Source: Clostridiales bacterium (lineage in GTDB: Bacteria; Bacillota; Sulfobacillia; UBA995). Taken from it: a stretch of DNA of 8,623 bases. Both the position numbers and the translations under genes were made by a program. Of this stretch, positions 1 through 6,001 are shown in pieces (position 1 is the stretch's first letter; every line of letters begins with the position of its first letter). The DNA lies in assembly GCA_003517845.1 (NCBI GenBank), contig DOZU01000141.1, forward strand, positions 1 through 8,623. Reading direction: 5' to 3'. Below the pieces are notes generated by a model. The model had not been told where the DNA came from. It searched no databases and saw nothing but the letters and a program-made list of their open reading frames with translations.

Positions 1-1225
1 GCCGTCCTCCCTGTACGATAGGACTGCCGCTCATGCCCTGAACGATGCCGCCGCTCCGTTCCAGGAGACGGCGATCGGTGACCCGAAGGGTGATTCCTTT
101 GGGCGACGGCTGGCGCTGTCGGGCATCAACCCTCACTATCTCCACTTCGAAAGTCTCCACCGTCCGGCCATCGAGCACGGTCAGCATCGACGCGCGACCG
201 GGATGTACTTGATGGGCGAGAGCCAGGGGCATCGACGGGAACGGGGCGGCGTGTCCTGCCGGCATTCGCTCCAGCTTGCCGACAATGCCGAACGGGGTGT
301 TACGATCGATGGAACCGAGGATGGTGCCGGCCTCCGGTCGAAGCTCTCCTACCTTCTCTCCCGGGTGTCCTCGACGCCCTTGCCGGATTCGGGCTACCGT
401 GGCCTCCACGATTCTGCCCTGGCTGGTATCCGCCGGTCGACCGGCACCCGACTCGGTGACAACATGACCGAGAGCGGTGAATATACGGCTCGTCGGGTGA
501 TAGAAGCTGAGGGTGCCCACGCCGGCCGCGCCGTCTCGCAGTTGCAGTCCGAGGCTATGGCGGCCGGTGTTGCGATCGTAGCCGGGATCCACGAGCAAAA
601 CCAGCGTCCGACCATCACGCGTGACTTCTATGCGTACGGGAGTTCCCTGGTCTGCGGCTTCATCCACCCTGCTCAGCAAGTCTTGCTCGCAAGCGACGGG
701 ACGGCCGTTCATGCCCACGATGAGGTCGCCGGGGACTATCCCCGCATCGCGCCCCGGCACCACCCGCCGGCCGCCGGGCGTCTCCAGCGGCCGATGACCC
801 AGGACCAACACGCCCGATGGGCGCAACAAGATGCCGATGGACTGGCCTCCCGGGACGACCTCGAGTCCGGGTATGACTTCCAGCACCAGCTCGCGGACCG
901 GCAAGAGCCCCAGGAGCGAGAAGCGAAGGCGATAGCTGCCCGCCTGGGCGGCGGCCAACCGAAAACCCTGGCGGCCGTCGATCGCCCCCAGGCTCTGGCC
1001 TGCCATCGCCCCGTTAACCTTGACGCCGGGGCGGTCCACCAGCACGTGGAGGCGCAGCGGCAGGCCGAAGAGGACCTCCTCGACCTCCCCTTCGAACACC
1101 CGCAGGTGCCGGGGGAAGGCCGCGAAGGTCCTCCAGCCCGGACTCAGGAAGAGACCGAGCAGGAGAAGACACAACAGGACCCCGATCTCGCCGCGCCGCC
1201 GGCTACCCGATCCCACCCCGGTCAT
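1..1225 (-). CDS. spoIVB: SpoIVB sporulation serine peptidase (partial, C-terminus beyond left edge)
   Basis: SpoIVB is made in the forespore, exported to the space between the forespore membranes, and signals SpoIVFB to activate pro-sigma-K in the mother cell. I translated the minus strand by hand: 408 complete codons are present before the window ends. Residues 14-29 form a hydrophobic N-terminal segment (signal/anchor). A PDZ domain lies at about 150-215 (core VVPGRDAGIVPGDLIVGMNG). An S55 peptidase domain follows, with FTALGHVV supplying His254, RVTD supplying Asp384, and GGIVQGMSGSPI supplying Ser399. The His-Asp and Asp-Ser spacings (130 and 15) match the B. subtilis triad His236, Asp363, Ser378. 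The start is ATG at 1225; an in-frame TGA at 1229-1231 allows only a TTG one codon earlier. A run of six G lies about 8 bases upstream as a weak ribosome site. About 25 residues are probably missing, judging from the 426-residue B. subtilis protein. All visible catalytic residues are intact. Confidence 0.97.
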   Translation of the reverse strand, partial: MTGVGSGSRRRGEIGVLLCLLLLGLFLSPGWRTFAAFPRHLRVFEGEVEEVLFGLPLRLHVLVDRPGVKVNGAMAGQSLGAIDGRQGFRLAAAQAGSYRLRFSLLGLLPVRELVLEVIPGLEVVPGGQSIGILLRPSGVLVLGHRPLETPGGRRVVPGRDAGIVPGDLIVGMNGRPVACEQDLLSRVDEAADQGTPVRIEVTRDGRTLVLLVDPGYDRNTGRHSLGLQLRDGAAGVGTLSFYHPTSRIFTALGHVVTESGAGRPADTSQGRIVEATVARIRQGRRGHPGEKVGELRPEAGTILGSIDRNTPFGIVGKLERMPAGHAAPFPSMPLALAHQVHPGRASMLTVLDGRTVETFEVEIVRVDARQRQPSPKGITLRVTDRRLLERSGGIVQGMSGSPIVQGGR

Positions 1226-1276
1226 CAATCAGTCCCCCCGCCCGGAAATCACACTAAACCGCAGGTACAGCGGCGT

Positions 1277-1306
1277 TATCGTGTCCTGGTCGACCGGCCT
1301 TTATGC
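1277..1306 (-). promoter_or_regulatory. Candidate forespore (sigma-G/sigma-F) promoter of spoIVB
   Basis: Reading the minus strand, GCATA (1302-1306) is a perfect fit to the sigma-G -35 consensus GHATR. It is followed by exactly 18 bases and then CACGATA (1277-1283), matching 5 of 7 positions of the -10 consensus CATWHTA. The same bases read with a 16-base spacer (GACACGATA) fit 7 of 9 positions of the sigma-F -10 consensus GGHAANHTR. In B. subtilis spoIVB is expressed in the forespore under sigma-F and sigma-G, so position and type agree. The predicted 5' leader is about 45 bases. This is a consensus match by eye, not a measured start. Confidence 0.55.
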
Positions 1307-1393
1307 CGAAACGACCTCGCGGCGAGCCCGGGTCGATCTGGCATGAGCAGGAGCGCGACCCGGTTAGCGCGAAACTGCCGGCATGCAAAGCGC

Positions 1394-1401
1394 GGGGAGG
1401 T
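1394..1401 (+). promoter_or_regulatory. Ribosome binding site deciding the GTG start of the carbonic anhydrase gene
   Basis: GGGGAGGT lies 8 bases upstream of the GTG at 1410. It is a near-perfect Shine-Dalgarno match and supports the GTG as the true start. I do not see a convincing sigma-A promoter for this gene in the 184-base divergent gap 1226-1409. Confidence 0.8.
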
Positions 1402-1409
1402 AGCAGGTC

Positions 1410-1919
1410 GTGCTCGATTCATTCCGAGGCAAGGAACCCGAGGTCCATCCCACGGCCTTCATTGCGCCGACCGCCGTCCTGATCGGCGATGTCCTCATCG
1501 AGGAGGGCGCGAGCGTGTGGTACGGGGCCGTCCTCCGGGGCGACATGGGCGCCATCCGGGTGGGACGGGCGGCCAACATTCAAGACAACTGCGTGGTCCA
1601 CTCGCAACCCGGGAAGGACGTCGCCATCGGCGAGCGGGCGACGATCGGTCACGCCGCAATCCTGCACGGCTGTACGGTCAAACGGGGATCACTGGTGGGC
1701 ATGGGTGCGGTGGTCCTGGAAGGCGCGGTCGTCGGCGAGCAATCGGTCGTCGCAGCAGGTTCGGTGGTCGCCGAGTCCATGATCGTGCCCGATCGGCACC
1801 TGGTCGCCGGCAGCCCGGCGGCCATCAAGAAGGAACTCAGTCCGGCTGTCTGCCAGGCGCTGGATCAAGGAGTGGAGGAGTACCTGGCCCTTACTCGGGC
1901 TTACCTCCCCGCGCGATAG
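1410..1919 (+). CDS. Gamma-class carbonic anhydrase-like hexapeptide-repeat protein
   Basis: A 169-residue left-handed beta-helix protein of the gamma-carbonic anhydrase/YrdA/PaaY/CamH group, which forms trimers and binds a metal between subunits. It would interconvert CO2 and bicarbonate in the cytoplasm; no signal peptide is seen. Imperfect hexapeptide repeats run through about residues 11-130. The three metal ligands are present as His64 (NCVVHS), His81 and His86 (TIGHAAILHG), and the conserved Arg43, Asp45 and Gln58 are there (VLRGD, NIQD). A C-terminal helix at about 138-165 caps the helix. The length is that of the short CamH type, without the acidic loop of archaeal Cam. The gene is the only one on the plus strand, divergent from spoIVB, and its last 29 bases overlap the end of recN. 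Several family members show no measurable carbonic anhydrase activity, so the enzymatic role is inferred; fold and metal site are well supported. Confidence 0.9.
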   Translation: MLDSFRGKEPEVHPTAFIAPTAVLIGDVLIEEGASVWYGAVLRGDMGAIRVGRAANIQDNCVVHSQPGKDVAIGERATIGHAAILHGCTVKRGSLVGMGAVVLEGAVVGEQSVVAAGSVVAESMIVPDRHLVAGSPAAIKKELSPAVCQALDQGVEEYLALTRAYLPAR

Positions 1920-3642
1920 CGCGCCAGCCTGCGGCATCCGCCAGCATCGCCTCGGCGTGGCGCCTCGTGATCGGGGATTGCTGAGTTCCAGCCAGCATGC
2001 GGGCGATTTCATCCACCCGTCCCGCGCCGTCCAACCGCTCGACCAGGGTGACGGTGCGTCCTCCTCGCACCTCTTTGAAGATGCGGAGATGCGTGTCGGC
2101 AAAGCAGGCGATGGGTGCGAGATGGGTCACGCACATTACCTGGCGACCGGCCGCCACGAGCGCAAGTTTACGGCCCACCGCCAGGGCGGCGGAACCGCCG
2201 ACGCCCACGTCGATCTCATCGAAGATCACGGTGGGCACGGCGTCCGCCTCGGCGACCAGGGCCTTCAATGCCAACATGATCCGCGATAGTTCGCCTCCGG
2301 AGGCAATGCGGGCCAGGGGCCGGGCCGGCTCTCCCGGGTTGGGGGAGATGAGGAACTCCACCCGGTCGACTCCCCGCGCGGAGCAAGCCAAACGGGTGCC
2401 TGCTACCGGAACTCCCGCCGCATCCTCCTCCTGTTCAATGCTCACTCGGAAGACCACGGCCTCCATCGCCAGGTCCCGGAGTTGTTCCTCCATGCGCCGC
2501 TCCAGGTCCCGTGAAACCCCGGCCCGCAGGCTCGACAACGACCCTGCGAGGTCGCCCAATTCGCCGCAGATCTGCTCCCGCTCGGCCTGCAGCCGCCGAA
2601 TGGTCGATTCGCCGGCCACGATACGGTCTAGTTCCCGGGAGGCTCGCTCGCGAAACGCCAGGACATCCTCGCTAGTGGGGCCATACTTGCGGCCGAGATT
2701 CGCCAGGAGGTCAAGCCGCCGCTCGAGTTCAGCGAGCCGGGCCGGGTCGGGTTGGAGTCGTTCGAGGTACTGCCGCAGGTCGCGAGTTGAATCTTGAACC
2801 TGGTAACTGATGTCGCCCAGGGCCCGGTTGAGTTGCTCAAGCCCCGGATCGATCCTGGCCGCCTCGCCGACCGCCGCCGCGACCTGACTGGCCAGTTCTC
2901 CCAGCGAAGGGCCTTCTCCCGGCTCGGTCATACAGGAGTACGCTCCGCCCAGCAAGCTCCGCAGGCGCTCGATGCTCCCCAGGATTCGGCGTTCTTCCTC
3001 GATCGCCGCCGCTTCCCCGGGGCGAAGGGCGGCCCGGTCGATCTCCTCAACCTGGAAACGCAGCAGGTCCAGTTGCCTTTCGCGCTGGCCCGCGTCGCCG
3101 GCCAGCGCCTCCATCTCCGCCTTGATGCGCTGGAGGTGGGCGTGCGCGGCCTCCACCCGGCGGCGCTGGCTTTGAACGGCCCCGCCGCCGAAGCTGTCCA
3201 AGAAGTCCCGGTGACGCTCTTGCCTGAGCAGCGACTGGTGCTCGTGCTGACCGTGGAGGTCCACCAAGTGCTGCGTCACTTCCCGGATGGATCCCGCGCT
3301 GGCCACCCGCCCGTTGATCCGCCCGGTGCTGCGTCCGGCCGTGGTTATCTCGCGGCTCAAGGTCAGCAAGTGATCGACTCGGCTGACGGCCCCCAGCGCG
3401 GCCAGGCATTGCGACGCCGCCGGGAGGGCGCGGAGATCGAAGGTGGCCTCGACCGCCGCTTGCTCCGAGCCCGAACGGACATAATCGGAGGAGGCCCGGC
3501 CGCCCAGCGCCACCTCCACGGCATCGATGAGGATGGACTTGCCGGCCCCCGTCTCGCCCGTCAACACGTTGAAGCCGAGTTCGACGTCAATCTCCACCCG
3601 CTCGATGATGGCGAAGCTCTGGATGGCTAGCCGGCGGAGCAT
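1891..3642 (-). CDS. recN: DNA repair protein RecN
   Basis: RecN is an SMC-like ATPase that acts early at DNA double-strand breaks, gathering ends for RecA-dependent repair. The protein has 583 residues, full length for the family (B. subtilis 576). The Walker A motif GETGAGKS is at 29-36, followed by the RecN-typical LHGQHEHQ at 129-136. A long charged coiled-coil region spans about 150-400. The ABC signature SGGEL is at 448-452, the Walker B FDEIDVGVGG at 474-483 and the H-loop histidine (CVTH) at 507. The start MLRRLAIQSFAII matches the family's usual N-terminus. It lies 2 bases after the argR stop (TGA-CG-ATG) without a good Shine-Dalgarno site, so translation is probably coupled to argR. 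I see no LexA-type box next to it; expression most likely comes from the operon. Its stop is overlapped by the convergent carbonic anhydrase gene, leaving no room for a terminator between them. Confidence 0.98.
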   Translation of the reverse strand: MLRRLAIQSFAIIERVEIDVELGFNVLTGETGAGKSILIDAVEVALGGRASSDYVRSGSEQAAVEATFDLRALPAASQCLAALGAVSRVDHLLTLSREITTAGRSTGRINGRVASAGSIREVTQHLVDLHGQHEHQSLLRQERHRDFLDSFGGGAVQSQRRRVEAAHAHLQRIKAEMEALAGDAGQRERQLDLLRFQVEEIDRAALRPGEAAAIEEERRILGSIERLRSLLGGAYSCMTEPGEGPSLGELASQVAAAVGEAARIDPGLEQLNRALGDISYQVQDSTRDLRQYLERLQPDPARLAELERRLDLLANLGRKYGPTSEDVLAFRERASRELDRIVAGESTIRRLQAEREQICGELGDLAGSLSSLRAGVSRDLERRMEEQLRDLAMEAVVFRVSIEQEEDAAGVPVAGTRLACSARGVDRVEFLISPNPGEPARPLARIASGGELSRIMLALKALVAEADAVPTVIFDEIDVGVGGSAALAVGRKLALVAAGRQVMCVTHLAPIACFADTHLRIFKEVRGGRTVTLVERLDGAGRVDEIARMLAGTQQSPITRRHAEAMLADAAGWRAIARGGKPE

Positions 3643-3644
3643 CG

Positions 3645-4097
3645 TCAGTATCCGAACTCGCGGAGGCGGCGAGCGATCTCCTGGGTCAGTTCCCGTGACC
3701 GCACCACCACCAGGATGGTGTCATCGCCGGCAATCGTACCGAGAACTTCCGGCCATCCGAGCCGGTCAATGCCGACCGCCACGGTGTTGGCCGTGCCCGG
3801 GAGGGTTCGTAGCACGATCAGGTTCTCGGCGAAGTCGATTCCCACCAGCAGGTCGTGGAAGTGCCGGCGGAGGCGCTCGACCCGGCCGTTGCCTGAAGGA
3901 TCATCAGGGAGGGCGTACCGGTAATGCCCGTCGTCTCCGGGCACCTTGATCAGCCGCAAGTCCCGGATATCCCGCGATATCGTCGCCTGGGTCACGGCAA
4001 TGCCCTCCGAACACAGGATGCCGGTCAACTGGTCCTGGGTACTGATGGGCCGTTCACGGATCAGCTCCAGGATTCTCATGTGCCGCCTTAGCTTCAC
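3645..4097 (-). CDS. argR: Arginine repressor ArgR/AhrC
   Basis: ArgR is a hexameric transcription factor that binds ARG boxes with L-arginine as co-repressor, repressing arginine synthesis and, in Bacillus, activating its catabolism. From the chosen GTG start the protein has 150 residues, the usual length. The N-terminal winged helix includes RRHMRILELIRERPISTQDQL and the recognition motif TQATISRDIRDLRLIKVP. The C-terminal arginine-binding and oligomerisation domain contains LPGTANTVAVGIDRLGWPEVLGTIAGDDTI, with the conserved GTAN and GDDT motifs (quoted in part). An in-frame ATG at 4112 would add five residues (MGRLD), but the GTG at 4097 has GGGGAGG 6 bases upstream and gives an N-terminus like other ArgR proteins. 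The stop is 2 bases before recN. ArgR beside recN is a standard arrangement in Bacillota. No ARG box was recognised in the window. Confidence 0.95.
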   Translation of the reverse strand: MKLRRHMRILELIRERPISTQDQLTGILCSEGIAVTQATISRDIRDLRLIKVPGDDGHYRYALPDDPSGNGRVERLRRHFHDLLVGIDFAENLIVLRTLPGTANTVAVGIDRLGWPEVLGTIAGDDTILVVVRSRELTQEIARRLREFGY

Positions 4098-4103
4098 GTC
4101 AAG

Positions 4104-4110
4104 CCTCCCC
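4104..4110 (-). promoter_or_regulatory. Ribosome binding site supporting the GTG start of argR
   Basis: GGGGAGG is followed by a 6-base spacer and the GTG at 4095-4097. It overlaps the upstream in-frame ATG (4110-4112), which itself has only G-runs in front of it, so the GTG is the better start. Confidence 0.65.
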
Positions 4111-4117
4111 ATCCCCG

Positions 4118-5023
4118 CTAGCCCCCATCGCGCAAGCCTCCCTCAGGCAGCTTCGCGCTGAGCACCCGGTAGAAATTCCACCCCGGCCTGCGGAGAAGCC
4201 TGACTCGTTCGGCGGCCAGCGCGGCCACCACCTCGTCATCGCGTTCGAGGGGGACCCCTTCATGGCCGTCGATCGTGAGGACGGTCCCCGTCGCGTCGCC
4301 GGCGAGGCGAACGGCTATGGGTTCCGAGGAAGGGACCGCCAGCGTCCGGGCATACAGAGTGTGAGCGCAAATGGGGGTAATCAGCAAGGTGTCGACCCCG
4401 GGATGGACGATCGGGCCCCCGGCCGACAAACTGTAAGCCGTCGAACCGGTCGGCGTGGCCACGATCACGCCGTCCCCCCCATACGCTGCCACCGGCTGAC
4501 CTCCTACTCGTACTTGCACGCCTACCGTCCGAGCGAATGGCCCCTTGCTGACCACCGCTTCGTTCAACGCGAGTCTCTCCCATACCGCCACCCCGCCCCG
4601 CCGGACCTGAACGCGAAGCATGGCCCGCTCCTCAATCTCTCCCTCGCCTCTCAGGAAGAGCGGGAGAGCGGCGAACAGCTCCGGCCCCTCTACCTCGGTC
4701 AGAAAACCAAGTCGCCCGAGGTTCACGCCCAACAGGGGCAGGCCGCGGGCGGCTACCAGCCGCGCTGCGCCGAGCAGGGAACCGTCGCCGCCGAGGACGA
4801 TCAGGAAGTCGAGTCCATCCGTGCCGTCAGGGAGGGAAACCCGCAAGTCGGCACGCCCCACCGCACCCGCCGTATCCGGGGTGAGGCGGACGCACGTTCC
4901 CCGGTCCTCCAGCCACGCCAGCAACCGGCGGGCGACCGCCACCGCGTCGGCCTTATCGAGATTGGCATGGACCGCCACTCCGCGAACCGGCCGCTGGTAC
5001 GGGTCAGTGGCCGCCGTGTTCAC
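4118..5023 (-). CDS. nadK: NAD kinase (ATP/polyphosphate-dependent)
   Basis: NAD kinase phosphorylates NAD to NADP in the cytoplasm. From the chosen start the protein has 301 residues. The catalytic GGDG motif is at 78-81 (IVLGGDGSLLGAAR), NLGRLGFLTE at 101-110, LALNEAVVSKG at 151-161, and the nucleotide-binding GDGVIVATPTGSTAYSLSAG at 183-202, followed by GPIVHP. The frame stays open upstream to 5326, but that part is antisense-free noise lying inside the aldolase gene in another frame. I chose GTG at 5023 because a GGGCGGTG stretch (5033-5040) partly matches the ribosome site and the first beta strand (RGVAVHAN) begins shortly after. GTG at 5035, TTG at 5050 and GTG at 4978 are alternatives. 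One departure: the motif usually read as CPHT/SL is CAHTL here (219-223). The gene ends about 20 bases before argR, the common nadK-argR-recN order. Confidence 0.95.
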   Translation of the reverse strand: MNTAATDPYQRPVRGVAVHANLDKADAVAVARRLLAWLEDRGTCVRLTPDTAGAVGRADLRVSLPDGTDGLDFLIVLGGDGSLLGAARLVAARGLPLLGVNLGRLGFLTEVEGPELFAALPLFLRGEGEIEERAMLRVQVRRGGVAVWERLALNEAVVSKGPFARTVGVQVRVGGQPVAAYGGDGVIVATPTGSTAYSLSAGGPIVHPGVDTLLITPICAHTLYARTLAVPSSEPIAVRLAGDATGTVLTIDGHEGVPLERDDEVVAALAAERVRLLRRPGWNFYRVLSAKLPEGGLRDGG

Positions 5024-5064
5024 GGGAGGATGCACCGCCCTTTCGAGCAATTGCCCGTATTCGC

Positions 5065-5973
5065 CTAGCCCGGCCGCGTATCCTCCCCAGGCGGAAGGTG
5101 CAAGCCGCGTAGGAGCGACCGTAGTTCCTCCCGGCACGCCGGGTCGAGCGGCTGAAGGGGGGCCCGCGGCGAGCCTCCGTAGTAGCCCGCCAGATCCATG
5201 GCCGCTTTCAGGCCTGGCACTCCCCAGCGCGCGGTCACCGCGTTGTTCAGCGGGATCAACCCGCCCTGCAGCATGCGAGCGTCGTCCCACCGTCCGTCCT
5301 CGAAGGCGTCGAGGATGTCGCAGCAATGCCGGGGGGCAACGTTAGCCACGGCCATGACCCCGCCCGCTGCCCCCAGCGCGAGGGCGGCAAGGAAGAATCC
5401 CCCCGAGCCGGCGAAGACGGCGAAGTCCTCAAGGTCCCGGGTCAAGTGGATCATCTCCGCGAGCTGGGTGATGTTGCCCGAGCTGTCCTTGATCCCGGCA
5501 ATGTTGGGGTGGCGCGCCAGGCCGGCTACCAGAGACGGCCGCAGGTTCAGACCGGTGTATTGGGGCACATTGTACAGGTAGACGGGCACGGGTGATGCCT
5601 CAGCCACGTCGCGGTAGAAGTGGCCGAGGGCCCGTTCGTCCAGCGAAGCCTTGTAATACGATGGATGGAGCACCAGAGCGCCGTGTACACCGGTTCGCGC
5701 GACGGCCAGGGTGAGTTCAATCGTCTCGCGGGTGGACTCACAGCCCGTACCCGCCAGCACCGGTCGCCCCGCGCCCGCCCCCACCACCGTGCGGCAACTG
5801 GCGACTTTCTCGTCGAAGCTCAGGAGCGGGAACTCGCCGTTGGATCCAAGTACCACGTAACCACCCAGGGGCAGTCGGTTATAGGCCGCCAGGTTCTCCC
5901 GAAAACGCTCGTGAGCAACTTCTCCCCCCTCGAAGGGGGTGGCCAGCGGAGGAAACACGCCGCCTACACGCAT
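5065..5973 (-). CDS. DapA/NAL-family aldolase, 4-hydroxy-2-oxoglutarate aldolase (HOGA)-like
   Basis: A 302-residue class I aldolase with a TIM-barrel fold. The Schiff-base lysine is Lys162 (GIKDSSGN) and the catalytic tyrosine Tyr134 (YLYNVP). Simple annotation would call it DapA, but the motifs disagree: the DapA GTTGE is GSNGEFP (43-49), and the YNVPSRTG arginine that holds aspartate semialdehyde is absent (YNVPQYTG, 134-141). These features, with LAGTGCEST (73-81), PSYYK (104-108), AVTARWGVPGLK (245-256) and GYYGGSPRAPLQ (263-274), closely follow what I recall of mammalian mitochondrial HOGA1. That enzyme splits 4-hydroxy-2-oxoglutarate into pyruvate and glyoxylate. The ATG start at 5973 has GGGAGGT 8 bases upstream and begins 28 bases after the dxs stop; an open frame up to 6120 lies within dxs. 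The gene occupies a slot where Bacillota commonly carry tlyA. The family is sure; the substrate is inferred. Confidence 0.8.
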   Translation of the reverse strand: MRVGGVFPPLATPFEGGEVAHERFRENLAAYNRLPLGGYVVLGSNGEFPLLSFDEKVASCRTVVGAGAGRPVLAGTGCESTRETIELTLAVARTGVHGALVLHPSYYKASLDERALGHFYRDVAEASPVPVYLYNVPQYTGLNLRPSLVAGLARHPNIAGIKDSSGNITQLAEMIHLTRDLEDFAVFAGSGGFFLAALALGAAGGVMAVANVAPRHCCDILDAFEDGRWDDARMLQGGLIPLNNAVTARWGVPGLKAAMDLAGYYGGSPRAPLQPLDPACREELRSLLRGLHLPPGEDTRPG

Positions 5974-5981
5974 GGGCTCCG

Positions 5982-5988
5982 ACCTCCC
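5982..5988 (-). promoter_or_regulatory. Ribosome binding site of the HOGA-like aldolase gene
   Basis: GGGAGGT sits 8 bases before the ATG at 5971-5973, inside the 28-base gap after the dxs stop. It settles the start against the longer open frame reaching 6120. Confidence 0.8.
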
Positions 5989-6001
5989 GGCAACTGAGGA
6001 T

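Noticed and set aside
1226..1409. A sigma-A promoter or a terminator in the divergent gap
   Set aside because: Only weak TTATCG/TTTATG-like hexamers and a 4-bp CGGC...GCCG stem are present on the plus strand; neither is convincing. Only the forespore promoter is kept.
1410..1919. The carbonic anhydrase gene as a mobile cassette
   Set aside because: No transposase, terminal inverted repeats, target duplication or obvious change in base composition is seen around it.
203..1984. A 593-codon open frame on the plus strand
   Set aside because: Its first part is antisense to spoIVB and its later part runs out of frame through the carbonic anhydrase gene and the recN end. The translation is rich in Arg, Gly, Pro, His and Gln with no recognisable domain, typical of a shadow frame in high-G+C DNA.
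2794..3630. A 278-codon plus-strand open frame
   Set aside because: It is wholly antisense to recN, whose translation has all expected ATPase motifs; the plus frame shows no domain.
5024..5326. N-terminal extension of NAD kinase to an upstream start at 5326
   Set aside because: The added residues lie inside the aldolase coding sequence in another frame, have Arg/Pro/Gly-rich shadow composition, and precede the normal first beta strand of the family.
5065..5973. Calling the aldolase dapA (dihydrodipicolinate synthase), perhaps for spore dipicolinate
   Set aside because: The DapA double threonine and the aspartate-semialdehyde-binding arginine are missing; motifs fit the HOGA-like branch better.
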